This document shows positions 38,812-49,651 of a stretch of 64,000 nucleotides of DNA, in pieces. A program made the translations under genes and the position numbers. The notes under the pieces were generated by a model. That model was not told the origin of the DNA. It did not search any database and saw nothing but the letters and a program-made list of their open reading frames with translations. Every line of letters starts with the position of its first letter. Position 1 is the stretch's first letter. Source of the DNA: Symbiodinium natans (Eukaryota; Sar; Dinophyceae; Suessiales; Symbiodiniaceae); NCBI GenBank assembly GCA_905221605.1, contig CAJNDS010000387.1, positions 62,001-126,000 of the forward strand, given 5' to 3'.

Positions 38812-38930
38812 AAAAGGTAGTTTATTCTGACAGCTTCCAGCTTTGATTTCCATGGGTGTTGGGCCAGTAAGGAGGATTAAGTAACCAACCAAACCCTAAA
38901 CCCGAAACCCTAAACCCTAGACCCCTTATT
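38812..38930 (+). other. Probable 3' UTR
   Basis: Follows the TAA of the preceding gene; no heptads until about 38892 and no open frame. Confidence 0.35.
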
Positions 38931-39115
38931 GTAATATGGTTACTGGGCTACTAAGGAAGAGGGAAAACTAACCATATCCCTAGACCCTTATTCTAATATG
39001 GTTACTGGGCCACGAAGGAAGAGGGGCCGGGGCCACAAGAAGAGGGTTTTTAAAAACCCTCTTCCTTAACTAACCAACCAAACCCTAAACCCTATGGCTA
39101 CTTGGCTACTAAGGA
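38925..39115 (+). repeat. Three right ends of family A elements
   Basis: ACCCCTTATTGTAATATGG...CTACTAAGGAAGAGG recurs at about 38925, 38988 and 39091, each with the GGAAGAGG flank. This looks like local duplication of one element end plus its flank. Confidence 0.7.
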
Positions 39116-39667
39116 AGAGGCACAAGAAGGCGCGCAGAGAGGCGCCCACTGGGGCCGAGATCGCCGCAAGGTTCGATGCGCTCGCTCAGGATCTTGATTT
39201 CGACTCCGAGTCCGGAAGCCAGTCCCTTGGGTTTAGGGTTTAGGGTTTAGGGTTTGGGGTTTGGGGTTTGGGGTTTAGGGTTTAGGGTTTAGGGTTTGGG
39301 GATTCTTGGGAATTGTTTTTTTCAGTTTTTGGGCATTGCAATTGCTAAGAAACCGCAAGAAATTTTAGTTTTTGCTAGGGGTTCCCCAAGTTCAGTATAG
39401 GTCCGATGGCCAACTCAGCGACTCGGAGGAGACGGAATAGCTGCCATCGCCGTCGCCAGGTGCTGGTGTTCGTCCGCCGTGATTCTTCAAACTCTGCGTA
39501 GCCCACTGGGTTTAGGGTTTAGGGTTTAGGGTTTAGGGTTTAGGGTTTAGGGTTTAGGGCTCTTGTTTCACTCAACGCTCCTGCAGCTCATGCGCTTCAT
39601 GCAACACAAGTCGATCTCTTGCCAATGACGCAGTGCAGCTGGCACAGCTTGGCCGCGTAAACCCTAC

Positions 39668-39757
39668 TTGGAGGTTCATGGTACTTATTACCCACTTACA
39701 GCTGCACTTATTCTAAGTACACTTAGAATTGGTTAATGAGTACCATGAACCCCCAAA
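39668..39757. mobile_element. Family D inverted-repeat element
   Basis: TTGGAGGTTCATGGTACTTA and GAGTACCATGAACCCCC ends; shortest and most symmetric copy. Confidence 0.75.
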
Positions 39758-39846
39758 CCCCAAACCCTAAATCCTCAACCCTAAATCCTAAAGCCTAAAC
39801 CCTAAACCCTAAACCCTAAACCCTGAACCCACCAAAAAACCCTAAG

Positions 39847-39926
39847 GTCCAGCTCGAGCACCAGCGCGACGAGCACCAGCAGCACCTCTATCACCGAGAC
39901 CAGCACCTCCTTGCGGCTGGCCTGGG
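39847..39926 (+). CDS. Candidate Thr/Ser exon
   Basis: After CCTAAG the frame reads SSSTSATSTSSTSITETSTS, then LRLAW, next to a heptad array. Confidence 0.4.
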
Positions 39927-40518
39927 TTCGGAGTTGGAGGGTTAGGGTTTAGGGTTTAGGGTTTAGGGTTTAGGGTTTAGGATTTAGGGTTTAGGGTTTA
40001 GGGTTTAGGGTTTATGGGCGTTTTGCAGCTCCGCGTCGATCCGATCTCCTATCTTCCTGATCTCCTCGCGGTTGTAGGGTTCAGGGTTTAGGGTTAGGGT
40101 TCAGGGTTTAGGGTTTAGGGTTTAGGGCTTACGGTTTAGGGTTTTGGGTTTAGGGTTTAGCCCATGGTCTAGGACTTTCTACGGCGACACTCGCTTTTTG
40201 TGGCGGGGGAGGGGGGCTAGGCTCCTTTCAAACAGGGCCCCCTTTTGCTCTATTTCCCATGATGGTTGGGTCATTCCTGCTTTTTCTGGGCTGCAGCTAA
40301 ATCTTCTATAGGGAGGCTGTGGTTGGAAACGAGAAGCATGGCGATCCTTTCAGAACTCCCAGCTGTCCAAGGGTTTAGGCTGGGGTTGCTTCGAAATTTC
40401 CCCAGTAGAAGTCTAGTTGTAATGGAATCCCCCCCCCCTTAGGGTTTAGGGTTTAGGGTTTAGGGTTTAGGGTTTAGGGTTTAGGGCTAGCCCTAACCCT
40501 AAACCCGATTTTGCCCAG

Positions 40519-40605
40519 GACATCCTCCAGCTCTACCTCTTCGAGCTCCACCTCCCTGACCACGACGACCACGTCCACGCTGCTGGGAGCTGTGGCTACC
40601 TGGTC
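40519..40605 (+). CDS. Candidate Thr/Ser exon
   Basis: Acceptor TTGCCCAG; the frame reads TSSSSTSSSSTSLTTTTTST, then LLGAVATW. Confidence 0.4.
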
Positions 40606-40736
40606 TTGACCCTTTAGGGTTTAGGGTTTAGGGTTTAGGGTTTAGGGTTTAGGGTTTAGGGTTTAGGGTTTAGGTTTTAGGGTTTAGGGTTTAGGGCAAG
40701 CTGGTCTTAACCCTAAACCCTAAACCTCGGAGCCAA

Positions 40737-40832
40737 GTGGTGCCCTTTTCTCTTTCTTGGTTCAAGGTGCCTTTATAAAGTAACCTACTGAAAAAAAAGT
40801 ACCCTTAATCTAATATGGTTGCTGGGCCAAGC
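40737..40832. mobile_element. Family A inverted-repeat element
   Basis: AGTGGTGCCCTTTTC left part, TTATAAAGTAACC centre, AATATGGTTGCTGGGCCAAG right end. Confidence 0.6.
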
Positions 40833-41007
40833 TCATCTTCCAAACCCTGAACCCTACACCCTGAAACTCCCAACTCCTCTGCCAAGAATTGAACCCTTTT
40901 CGTGCGTTGGGTTTACCGTTTTGGGGGAGGTGTGTTCCAGGCGCCCGTGTTCAGGGTTCAGTTTCAACCCTAAACCCTAAACCCCTAAACCCTAAACCCT
41001 AAACGAG

Positions 41008-41238
41008 GTGTTTTTGAAGCTTGTCGCATCACCATGTTTGGGTCTGAGGGCTTTTGTGATGCCAGTTGCTGGCAGATTCCCCACAGAAGCTTGGGGAAGT
41101 GCAGAAACCACAAAGGATCAAGAACCCTTGAAGAGCTTGAAAAGCACAATCACGCTGCACCACGTGATCGTGCGGGCATGCGTTATATTAAGACGCACCC
41201 TTTTTGATTTTGGGCCATTCACCTTAAGCTGGCTGTGA
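41008..41238 (+). CDS. Candidate exon of about 76 codons
   Basis: Open frame with VASPCLGLRAFVMPVAGRF, EPLKSLKSTITLHHVIVRA and a hydrophobic end to TGA, between heptad blocks. No clear acceptor; no family recognised. Confidence 0.3.
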   Translation: MFLKLVASPCLGLRAFVMPVAGRFPTEAWGSAETTKDQEPLKSLKSTITLHHVIVRACVILRRTLFDFGPFTLSWL

Positions 41239-41400
41239 ATAGCCCTCAAGTCCCTAAAGCCCCAGAACCCTGAAAACCCCGGCATGCCTCTTAATCCCCG
41301 AATGACATCCAGCCCAATATCCCTAAGACCCTATACCCCTGAATCCTAAACCCTAAACCGTAGCACCCTGGCCTATACCCGCCCTCCCTTGACTTTTCAA

Positions 41401-41452
41401 GTAGCAGCCGAGGTACTGCCACCGCAACTGGAGGGCACGGCACAGGGGCAGG
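41401..41452 (+). CDS. Candidate Gly/Thr exon
   Basis: After CTTTTCAAG the frame reads SSRGTATATGGHGTGA up to a GTGGGG donor. A linker-like composition. Confidence 0.35.
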
Positions 41453-41621
41453 TGGGGCGATATTTGAAGTTTAGGGTGTAGGGTTTTGGGTTCATTTAAG
41501 TTTTAGGGTTCAGGGTTTAGGGTTTTCTGTTATGTTGTAAGGTGCAGGGTTTGGGGTTGAGAAGTTCGATTAGACAATTGGGGGGGACAATTTTCGGATT
41601 CAAAACCTCGGCACTGAGCAG

Positions 41622-41738
41622 AACGCTCTGCAAGCGTGCGAACACGAACCAGTTACGAAGGAACTGTTCCGGAATCTTGCAGTCTCCGGGTTCAGGAGTT
41701 CGGAAATCTCTGTCCGTGGCTTGAATGATGTATTGCAA
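41622..41738 (+). CDS. 117-nt internal exon, phase 0 at both ends
   Basis: Acceptor ACTGAGCAG and a consensus GTACGT donor enclose exactly 39 codons: NALQACEHEPVTKELFRN, then LAVSGFRSSEISVRGLNDV and LQ. One of the most convincing exons in the window. The minus-strand reading has worse codon use. No family was recognised. Confidence 0.55.
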
Positions 41739-41951
41739 GTACGTGAAAGTCCCTTGAGAATATGGCGGTTCCGAACACACGGGGAGAGCTTTTCTGGCTG
41801 GTTCTTCGTAGGGAATGAGGGAATGAGAATCCTACATAATCCCTTTAAGGGATTAAGAACCCTAAACCCTAAACTCCTAAACCCCAAACCCTAAACCCCA
41901 AACTCCTAAACCCTCAACCCTACTAAGAAGCAGCCAGCTTTGGGGATGTAG

Positions 41952-42008
41952 GGAACGACAGCTCTCAACTTCCTTCGGGCATCTTCGCATGGGGAGATGC
42001 GGCGCCAG
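41952..42008 (+). CDS. Candidate 57-nt exon
   Basis: Acceptor GATGTAG and donor GTGCCC enclose NDSSQLPSGIFAWGDAAPG, extracellular-like. Confidence 0.45.
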
Positions 42009-42442
42009 GTGCCCCAAAGAATTTAGGGCTTAGGGTTTAGGCTTTTCGGGCTTTTGGGTTTAGGGTTTAGGGTTTAGGGTTTACGGGCTTTTGGGTTTAG
42101 GGTTTAAGGGTTTAAGGGTTTTAGGGGTTCAGGGGTTCAGGGGTTCAGGGGTTAGGGTGTGATGTCATACCCATGACTACAACCCTGCTCTAAGCCTGTA
42201 AGGGTCATTTAAGGTGGGGAACCTAGGGGTAGCCTAGAGGGCAGTAGTAGGGGAACCCATGAGACGGTCCTCTCCCTAGAAATTTGCTCCCTTTTGGGGG
42301 GCAATAGATAGGACGCCTATGATTTTTTCAGGGTACCCAAAAGGTGACCAGAATTTAGAGAACAGACCATATGGCTTTAAAGACCTAGCCCCTACACCCT
42401 CAACTCCTCAAGCCCCTGAAACCCTAAAACCCAAAACCCGGG

Positions 42443-42721
42443 CGCAAAGATTCCTGAAAGGGCTGAGGTCTTTGGATGTCAAAGGCGTCGAGGGCACGCT
42501 TTCCAAGCGCACTGGCCCCCTACAACAAGCCCTCTTTCACTCTCACTCTCTCTCCCTCTCTCTCTCTCTCTCCCTCTCTTTCTTTTCCTCACTCTCTTGA
42601 GAGGTTGGTGACAAGGAAGAAGGTGTTTGAAGGGGCTGAGGGTTTACGGAGAGGGAGGGGGAGGGACTTGAGAAACCCGTACGAGCAGCTTAGGCACCCC
42701 CCGCCCATCCTCAGTTGTTAG
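42443..42721 (+). CDS. Two candidate exons flanking a CT microsatellite
   Basis: About 42443-42537 reads AQRFLKGLRSLDVKGVEG, then TLSKRTGPLQQALF. The CT tract acts as a very long polypyrimidine tract before TTGAGAG, and 42604-42721 reads LVTRKKVFEGAEGLRRGRG, then DLRNPYEQLRHPPPIL, to TAG. Both parts are basic. Confidence 0.45.
42538..42598 (+). repeat. CT microsatellite
   Basis: TCTC repeats with a TTTCTTTTCC end; a likely 3' splice-site pyrimidine tract. Confidence 0.9.
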
Positions 42722-44148
42722 AGTTCAGGGGGTTTAGGGGGTGTAGGGTTTGGGGTGATAGGGAACATCCTATAGTCTTTGAAAGCCTCCGGGCGCTCGG
42801 CAAGGGTACATCGAAGTAGAAGGTTCAGGGGCATCGTTGAACACCATCCTCCTACAAACCTGCTGGCTTTCAGGCTGCAGTTCTGACCCGAAACACTTGG
42901 TCCCAAGCCGCAGTCACGGGATGTCGAGGAATGATCGTACCGGGTTAAGCTTCCTTCTAAGAACCCCATGAAGCACACAAGAAAAGACGGCACACACCAT
43001 TTCGGGCGAAGGAACTTCGTTAGGCTGGTAACTGCACCCAGGTTGGAAAAGGTTTAGGGTTTTCAGGCTCGAGGGTCACGACTGCAAATTGTTTAGTATT
43101 GGGACACTTGTCAACACGAGTCGTTCGAGCCTAGTCTCGCATGTAGACGTGCAACATTCAGCGGTCGCACGATTGCCCTTCTCCTGGTGCCAGGCTAGGG
43201 TGCCCGGCAGTACCCTTATTTCTTGCTTTAGGTTTGTAGCATCCCCTTGTAAGCCCTTTTGAAAATGGGCACCCATTTTCATGCCAACCGAGCGGCCTGT
43301 CTCTTTCATGCGCGACCTGTGCTTTGCAAATTGCCTAGCTGTGTTAGAAACTTGCACAAAGCATGAAAACCCCATGTCTGTTGTTGAGAGCTGCTTCTGG
43401 CTCTTTTTGGGGGCGATAGCAAAGTTTAAACCCCCAACCCAAAGCTCCAAACCACCCTCGCACGTGTAAACGCAAACAACCCGGAGCCCGAACCCGAAAG
43501 CCCTTGTCCCAAAACCTGAAGTCCGAACCCCCGAGGCCAAATGAATAAACCTTTAGTCCGTCAAACCCTGCATCCTTGCGTGCTTGGCAACTCCACTAGA
43601 CAACCGTCCTCGTCAAGCAGCTCACTGGCACCTAAGTGCACTGCCTTGCGGGAAACGCAACGACACCAGTCAAAATTGGCGTGGCTGCAGGGAAAAGCAG
43701 GTACTGTTGCCTGCGTTGCATCACTGTCATCGCTGCGCTCTGAGCTGATGCCGACCAAACCGGCCCCGCCCACACTGCCTGCACGTGCGTAGTCACAAAG
43801 CGTTGCATACTGACAAGGCGTCTCACTCCGTCTTATCATTCTTCGACCCCAGCTTCTGCATGGCGGTCCATAGCCTTGCATTCCATGAATCCACGTGCCA
43901 GAGAGCTGGATGCCACCGTCAGCTACGGGCGCGGCACAATTCCATGTCCTTGTGGCTTTGGGCGGGTGGCCCGGGTGGCTTGCAAGGAAGCTCGATGATT
44001 TTCGGGTCCGCTGCCTCGAGGTTGGGTTCAAGCAGATGACCGTTGCAACCAGGCCAAGGCATATTCACGCCCAAAACAGGCAAGCGTTTAGTACGGCACA
44101 GGGTTGAGGGTTCGTTTTTGGCTGTGAGCATGCTTTGCTCATGGCTAG
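42722..44148. other. Heptad-free unique stretch, coding strand unclear
   Basis: Open frames exist on both strands: minus 42718-42993 (starts MPSFLVCFMGFLEGS), plus 43281-43469 (MRDLCFANCLAVLETC, then a hydrophobic segment), minus 43561-44031. A family B element sits at 43195-43290. Composition is coding-like, but no single gene model can be defended. Confidence 0.4.
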
Positions 44149-44945
44149 CTACATTGGTCTGAACTCTAGCTCAAAGCCAGCGCCCACCTCAAAACACATA
44201 CGGGTGAGCATCATCGAGCCAAGGTCGTCGATGATGCGCATCTTTGGGACGCTCAGAAAACGCGTGAAAAAAAGCAAAACGGATAGTGCTGCCTTCACCT
44301 CCGAAGGGCTCATTTGGCTACAGAGACGAACTCAGTAGCGTCAGCAAGGTTGGCTGGGGTCTGGGAAGGGGTCCGCGATTTCAACGAGCCCGAAAGCCTT
44401 GTCTACAAGTTGTGTCCAGAAGCCAAGCAAACACACCAACAGAAGAGTGGGAGCAGTCTCCAGGCGGAGGCACTTGGACTTGGTGGCGGGCTTGGCAGCG
44501 CCAGGAGTAATTGCCCCCAAGGCTGTACGTATTTGGAAAAAATATGTCTTCGAAAGGTGCTTCGTCGGCTGACACAAGTGTCCAGCACACAGTCTGCTGG
44601 TACCTACACTTGCTCGCTGTCTTGCCATTTTTGCACTTTGCCCCCGAAAGAAGCAAAGGGTTGCTGATGCGTCCGAGGCTCCCCCCTCCCCCCGTGGCCT
44701 TGCGGGAAAAGCACGGTAGTTACAGCGCTTGCCACACTTAAAAAGCTGCGGACACTCTCAGGACCCCGGCCCGGCAGAAAACTTGCGATGTAGAAGGGCA
44801 AAGCAGGCAATAAGGGTATGAGCGGCGGATGGGGCACATCAAGGTACGTGTGGGTGCTTTTAGGTGCGCTTAAGCTGCTGCCCGCGTGTCTGAAACCCTG
44901 CATATGTAAGCGCAGCTTCCGGCGGAGGAAGCTTGGACGTGACAC
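44149..44945 (-). CDS. Candidate minus-strand membrane protein, several exons
   Basis: Read on the minus strand: about 44900-44690 gives THTYLDVPHPPLIPLLPALP followed by FYIASFLPG; about 44478-44341 gives TLLLVCLLGFWTQLVDKAF, then GLVEIADPFPDPS; 44317-44149 gives MSPSEVKAALSVLLFFTRFL, then SVPKMRIIDDLGSMM and LEFRPM before TAG. Three hydrophobic segments suggest a multi-pass protein. Exon borders are approximate. No family was recognised. A plus-strand frame at 44314-44667 overlaps and is the main rival. Confidence 0.35.
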
Positions 44946-45075
44946 GTCTCACCAGACTTAGTTTGCCATAAATTCCCACTTGTAATCCCACAGCCCAGGC
45001 TTAGTTAGGGTTTAGGGTACTACCCCCACTCTACCCTTCCCCCTAACCCGAAAGGTCCTCGCTCAGTCCTTGCAG

Positions 45076-45165
45076 ACAGCTCTGGTGGTTGCCTCCCAGG
45101 CACGTTCCCATTCGATGGGCTTGAAGAGATGTGATCAGGATTCGTGGGCTTCAGATTTGAGAGTT
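45076..45165 (+). CDS. Candidate exon
   Basis: Acceptor TCCTTGCAG; the frame reads TALVVASQARSHSMGLKRCD, then QDSWASDL. Confidence 0.4.
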
Positions 45166-45378
45166 TAGGAGTTGTTTTGCTTGTTTTATCAGGGGCTTAG
45201 GTGGTTTGGTTGGCATCCGGTCGCTAAGGGATTACTCTTTTGGGTGAACCGCAGTTGGGGTCTCGGGGTTTAGGGTTTAGGCCTTAGGGGCTTTTTTTCA
45301 GGACAGTTCTTGCTGCACTAACCCTAAACCCTGAACTCTAAACCCTAAACCCTAAACCCTAAACCCTAAGTCTCTCAG

Positions 45379-45489
45379 GGGGAGCCGGTGTACTCCACGA
45401 GAACGGGCACGGGCAATGTGACGGCTGTCAAGCTCCAGCCGGCCAATGAGGCATCCGGGCCGCCCTCCGGGCGGCAAACGGAGATTCTT
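45379..45489 (+). CDS. Candidate extracellular-type exon
   Basis: Acceptor TCTCTCAG, phase 0, GEPVYSTRTGTGNVTAVKLQ, then PANEASGPPSGRQ. NVT is a possible N-glycosylation site. G/C-ending codons throughout. It could belong to the same gene as the next exons. Confidence 0.5.
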
Positions 45490-45828
45490 AGGGTTTAGGG
45501 TTTAGGGTTTAGGGTTTAGGGTTTAGGGTTTAGGGTGTAGGGTTTAGGGTTTAGGGTTTAGGGTTTAGGGTTTGGGGCTATTCATACTTTCGAGCCAAAC
45601 CTAGCGATACTTTTGGATGTTTTCAACCATTCAAGGGTGTAGGGTTGAGTCTTCCTCTTTTCCCCCAATAAACGCAGCATCCTCGAAGGAAACCCCCCTT
45701 CTCATGTTGTTTCATGCTGCTTGTTTTTTAGACATTGAACCCTGAACCTCAACCCCTGAACCCTAACCCCTAAATCCAAAACCCAAACCTGGTTTCAGAG
45801 TCCACCCACCCAGCCCTGAGCCCTTAAG

Positions 45829-45949
45829 CAAGCACACCGGCGTCTCCCATCTCAAGCTGAACAAGGGATCCCATCACAGGTTCCTCCCCCCTGAGACTAG
45901 CGCTCTGCGCCTCTCTCACCCCCAGTCTCCCTCCACTGTGTGTCTGGAG
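45829..45949 (+). CDS. Candidate exon
   Basis: After CCCTTAAG the frame reads SKHTGVSHLKLNKGSHHRF, then LPPETSALRLSHPQSPS, open for 40 codons. Confidence 0.4.
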
Positions 45950-46016
45950 GGTTTGGGGTTTGGGGTTTAGAGTTTAGGGTTACCCTAAACCTTTAGGGGG
46001 ACACCTTTGCCCGAAG

Positions 46017-46107
46017 ACCCGGCTCATCCAAGGACCGTGCTGACGTTGAACCGGACAAGGGAGCCCAGCGCACCCATCACTGCGGCCTGGCTGCGACCGT
46101 CTTCTCG
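46017..46107 (+). CDS. Candidate 91-nt exon
   Basis: Between CCGAAG and a GTAGGG donor the frame reads PAHPRTVLTLNRTREPSAPI, then TAAWLRPSS; strand-like spacing and an NRT sequon. Confidence 0.4.
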
Positions 46108-46708
46108 GTAGGGCTTTTGTTTTTTTACTAGTTTTTGTGGGGTTTAGGTTTTTTGGGGTGATTTTTGAGGGTTTTTTTTAGAACAGTTTTTGTTGGGGCT
46201 TGGGTAGGGTTTTGAGGGTGCTGTTTTTAAGTTTTTTGGGGGTTTAGGTGTTGTTTTCTTCGCAGGTTAGGGGAAGAAGGGTTTAGGGCTTAGTTCCTAT
46301 TCGGGAGTTAGGAAAAACACGGTTCCCTGTACAGTCCACGACATAGATCCGGAAGCCCCTACTAGGCACGAGCAGGTCATTTTTAGATTGGGGCTTTCGG
46401 TTTTAGGCTTTGGGCTTTATTGGAAGGCCTTAATAGACATTACAAACCCTAAACCTTAAAACACAAACCCTAAACCCCCAAGCTGTGGACATCCTGACCA
46501 AACCGTGAATATCCTGACTCCTGAACCTAAGCCCCCTGAACCCTGAAATCCCTCTAAACCCCCCTAACTTGGTTCTAGAAAGTGCACAGTTCCCCTCCTT
46601 CCCTACCTAAGAAACCAGGAAGAGAATTTCCCCCCCTAGTCCCCCCCTACCCCCCCTTCCCTACCTAAGAAACCAGTAAGAGAATTCCCCCCTAATCCGC
46701 CCTGGGAG

Positions 46709-46798
46709 CTCCCCAATGAGGTGGTCTTGCCACCGAACCTCATCGGGGACTTGTCCTCGGAGGGCAACGTGATCATGGTGGTGACGGAGGCCTGCAAT
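46709..46798 (+). CDS. Candidate exon, REJ/polycystin-like style
   Basis: Reads LPNEVVLPPNLIGDLSSEG, then NVIMVVTEACNG, and stops against a poly-G tract. Alternating strand-like segments in a receptor-for-egg-jelly style are suggested, but that family link is only inference. Confidence 0.5.
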
Positions 46799-47969
46799 GG
46801 GGGGGGGGGGGGGGGGGGCCTCAGGAGCCAAAGGCTGTCGTCGCGTTAGGGCTCTGCTTTTTTCCGGTTTAGGGTTTAGGGTTTAGGGGCCTGAGGATTT
46901 CGGGTTGGTAGCATTTACTGCTTATCATTCTAAGTTTTAAAGTCTAGGCCCCTAGTAAGGGCCGAGCTGTTGGGCAGCACATGGGAACCCTAGAAGCCAT
47001 GCACAAGGTAGAACCCTAGGATTTATCAGAGAGTCGACCCCAAAAAAGCAAAAGCGTTGACCGCTTCACTGGTAGGTTTCCATCTTGGAGAGGTGGGGTC
47101 GTCACACAAGATAGGCCCCTCTTGTTTTTAGGGCAGAGGAGGGGGTCTCCCAGGAATCATGTTTTGCACAAAGTTCTATGCCAAGAAGGCCCCTGGAGAT
47201 GGCTAACGCAGGGTTGTCCGAGCCCTCCGAACCCTAAGCCCCGAACCCCATGGGTTTAGGGTTTAGGGTTTAGGGTTTAGGGTTTAGGGTTTAGGGTTTA
47301 GGGTTTAGGGTTTAGGTTTAGGGTTTTAGGGTTTAGGGTTTGTTCAGGTCACGGACGAAGTGGCACAAACCCTGCCACAGCAGACTGCCTCGGGCGCGAC
47401 GGCCCTGAGCTGAGACTGGCTGAGCGCTTTAAACCTCTAAGCCGGCTAGAGCCCCACCCAAACCCTAAAGCCCGAAGCCCTCAATCTCAGGCTCCTCTAG
47501 ACCCTGCCCCACACCGACCACCCCCTGAACCCTAAGCCCTGGACCCCTAAAAACCCCTCTAAACCCCCCTAAACCCCAAGCCCCAAACCCTAAACCCCCC
47601 CAACCCTCCAAGCCCTAAACCCTCTAAACCCTCTAAACCCCCCTAAACCCCCCTAAACCCCCCCAACCCTAAACCCCAACCCCTAAACCCCTCTGCCCCG
47701 CCTGTAGGTTTAGGGTTTAGGGTTTAGGGTTTAGGGTTTTGGGTTTAGGGTTTAGGGTTTAGGGTTTAGGGTTTGCCGTCAAATGGTTTTGAGCTGCCCA
47801 ACCCCTACACCCTGAGCAGCTTTCATAGACGAAAAACCGTAGGCCTCAAAGTTCCCAAGCGCTAAACTCTCAACCCTAAACCCTAAACCCTAAACCCTCG
47901 TTTTCAAGCGGGTTTAGAGGGCGAGGCCCTGAAAAGAAAGCATGTGCCCCATCTTCTTACACTTCCCAG

Positions 47970-48030
47970 GTCATGGTTAACTCACCCATCGTGGAGCTGT
48001 CCTTCGCACGAGAAGCAGCTCGTCTCTTGT
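47970..48030 (+). CDS. Candidate extracellular-type exon
   Basis: Excellent acceptor CATCTTCTTACACTTCCCAG, phase 0, VMVNSPIVELSFAREAARL. The 3' border is unknown; the frame stays open to 48080. Confidence 0.5.
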
Positions 48031-48499
48031 GTCTAAAGGCTAAGCTGATGGGGAGTGACCCTAAAACCCTGAACCCCAAACCCTACGACCCTAGCCCTAA
48101 ACCCTAAAACCCTGAACCCTACAAATCTTTGAGGCCCCGAAAGCACTCGTGTGCTTGTGGCTCTCCATGCCTCACCGCATTTTCCGGCTTCAGGGGGCCT
48201 AGGGCTCAGAGCCCCAACAAGCCCAAGCTAAGCGACCCAGAGCACCAGCCTTAACACCCATTTCAGATGAGTTTAGGTTCGGGGTTTAGGGCTTATGGTT
48301 TAGGGTTTAGGGTTTAGGGTTTAGGGTTTAGGGTGGCTTATGGTTTATAGCCCAGACCCCCGACATGCATCATGGCGGGGGTCATCCTCATGACCGGAAC
48401 GGCAATGCTTTGGGGGCCGGGGGGTTTAAAGGGGTTTATAAGTGAACCTAAACCTACCAAAAAGGGAATAAGGGTACTACTGGGCATCCTAGGGGGGTT

Positions 48500-48746
48500 A
48501 GAGGGGCTGGAGAGCCCGCTCCAGGACTAGGATGGTTCCGGGGTTTAGGGGCTAAGTTTGGGATGTTCCCCCTTATACTGGCTGTCCTTAATCTGGATTA
48601 TAACGGGGGGTGCTGTAATCCCTATTCAGGACTGCTACCAAGATAAGGGGGAACATCCCACCTACCCAAGCAAAAGTCATGGAAAGATGGGTTTCGGCCT
48701 CGCTGACAGACCCAAGAACCAAAACCCAGAACCCTACGCCGAATAG
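48500..48746 (+). CDS. Candidate terminal segment split by a family E element
   Basis: A frame with GEPAPGLGWFRGLGA ending at 48555 joins across 48556-48670 to KSHGKMGFGLADRPKNQNP, then EPYAE and TAG at 48744. The upstream start is approximate. Confidence 0.4.
48556..48670 (+). mobile_element. Family E element, candidate introner
   Basis: 115 nt, GTTTGGGATGTTCCCCC to GGGGGAACATCCCACC plus TACCCAAG. Terminal repeats are GGGATGTTCCCCCTTAT and ATAAGGGGGAACATCCC, a perfect 17-base match. Confidence 0.6.
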
Positions 48747-48846
48747 ACGGATTATCCGAATCCCTAAACCCTAAACTTTCTAGTTTAGGGTTTAGGATTT
48801 AGGGTTTAGGGTAAGGCTTACTGCGTTTTATGGATCATATGCGCAG

Positions 48847-48951
48847 CAAAGACAGGTCAGTGGAGAAGTCACCTTGCTGGACTTCTTCCGCCCCGACTCC
48901 ATCAACTTCACAGTGACTCGAACTGTGTTCGCATTGGGCGGCCTACGCTGA
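48847..48951 (+). CDS. Candidate exon
   Basis: Acceptor TATGCGCAG, phase 0, QRQVSGEVTLLDFFRPDS, then INFTVTRTVFALGGLR and TGA. Strand-rich with an NFT sequon; the exon may stop before the TGA. Confidence 0.45.
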   Translation, partial: QRQVSGEVTLLDFFRPDSINFTVTRTVFALGGLR

Positions 48952-49229
48952 TCCTGTTTCGGCTATTTGCTTCAGAAACCCCCAGCGACATAAGCATATT
49001 CTTCCTTACACGCAAATCTAGGGAGGACTATGTTTTTTTGGGGGGAAGTAGTAGTTTTAGGGAAGTTCTGCTATCGGTTGTTCCTGTATAGTTTAGGTAC
49101 CCAAACAGGCCAGAATTTCTGATCAAGCCCTAAGTAGCCCTAAACCCGAAACCCGAAACCCTAAACCCTAAACCGGCCGCTTGTAGGCACGGGACCATCC
49201 ATCCAAGGGTGCTTTGCATGGGGTCGCAG

Positions 49230-49304
49230 CCACAGCTCCTTGAAGCCAAAGCCCAACCTCCCCCAAAGCCCTCCTTGCCAGAGCAAGGGCCAAATAATCC
49301 TTGA
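49230..49304 (+). CDS. Candidate Pro-rich terminal exon
   Basis: Acceptor GGGTCGCAG, then PQLLEAKAQPPPKPSLPEQG and PNNP to TGA. Confidence 0.4.
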   Translation, partial: PQLLEAKAQPPPKPSLPEQGPNNP

Positions 49305-49495
49305 GTAGCCCTAAACCCTAAACCCTAAACCCTAAACCCTAAACCCTAAACCCTAAACCCTAAACGGCCCTAACCCCTTCAGCCTTTGCTTGGGTCTCAG
49401 GATGCAGTTCGTTCGTACTATAATCCCGTTTAAGGACCGTCAGTATAAGGGGGGGAACATCCCCAAGAGACTCCCTAAAAGTGTTGGAATGACAG

Positions 49496-49550
49496 GTCCT
49501 GAGCCGGAAACCGATACCTGGGGAGAGGCTCACCTCCACGCACAGCGGTT
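49496..49550 (+). CDS. Candidate short exon
   Basis: Acceptor AATGACAG; the frame reads GPEPETDTWGEAHLHAQR and meets a TTTAGGG block. Confidence 0.4.
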
Positions 49551-49651
49551 TAGGGTTTTCATTGCTTTTTGGGTTTCGGGTTTCGGGTTTCGGGTTTAGG
49601 GTTTAGGGTTTAGGGGCATGGGGGGGAAGAGTTAGGTACCTGAATATCCCT

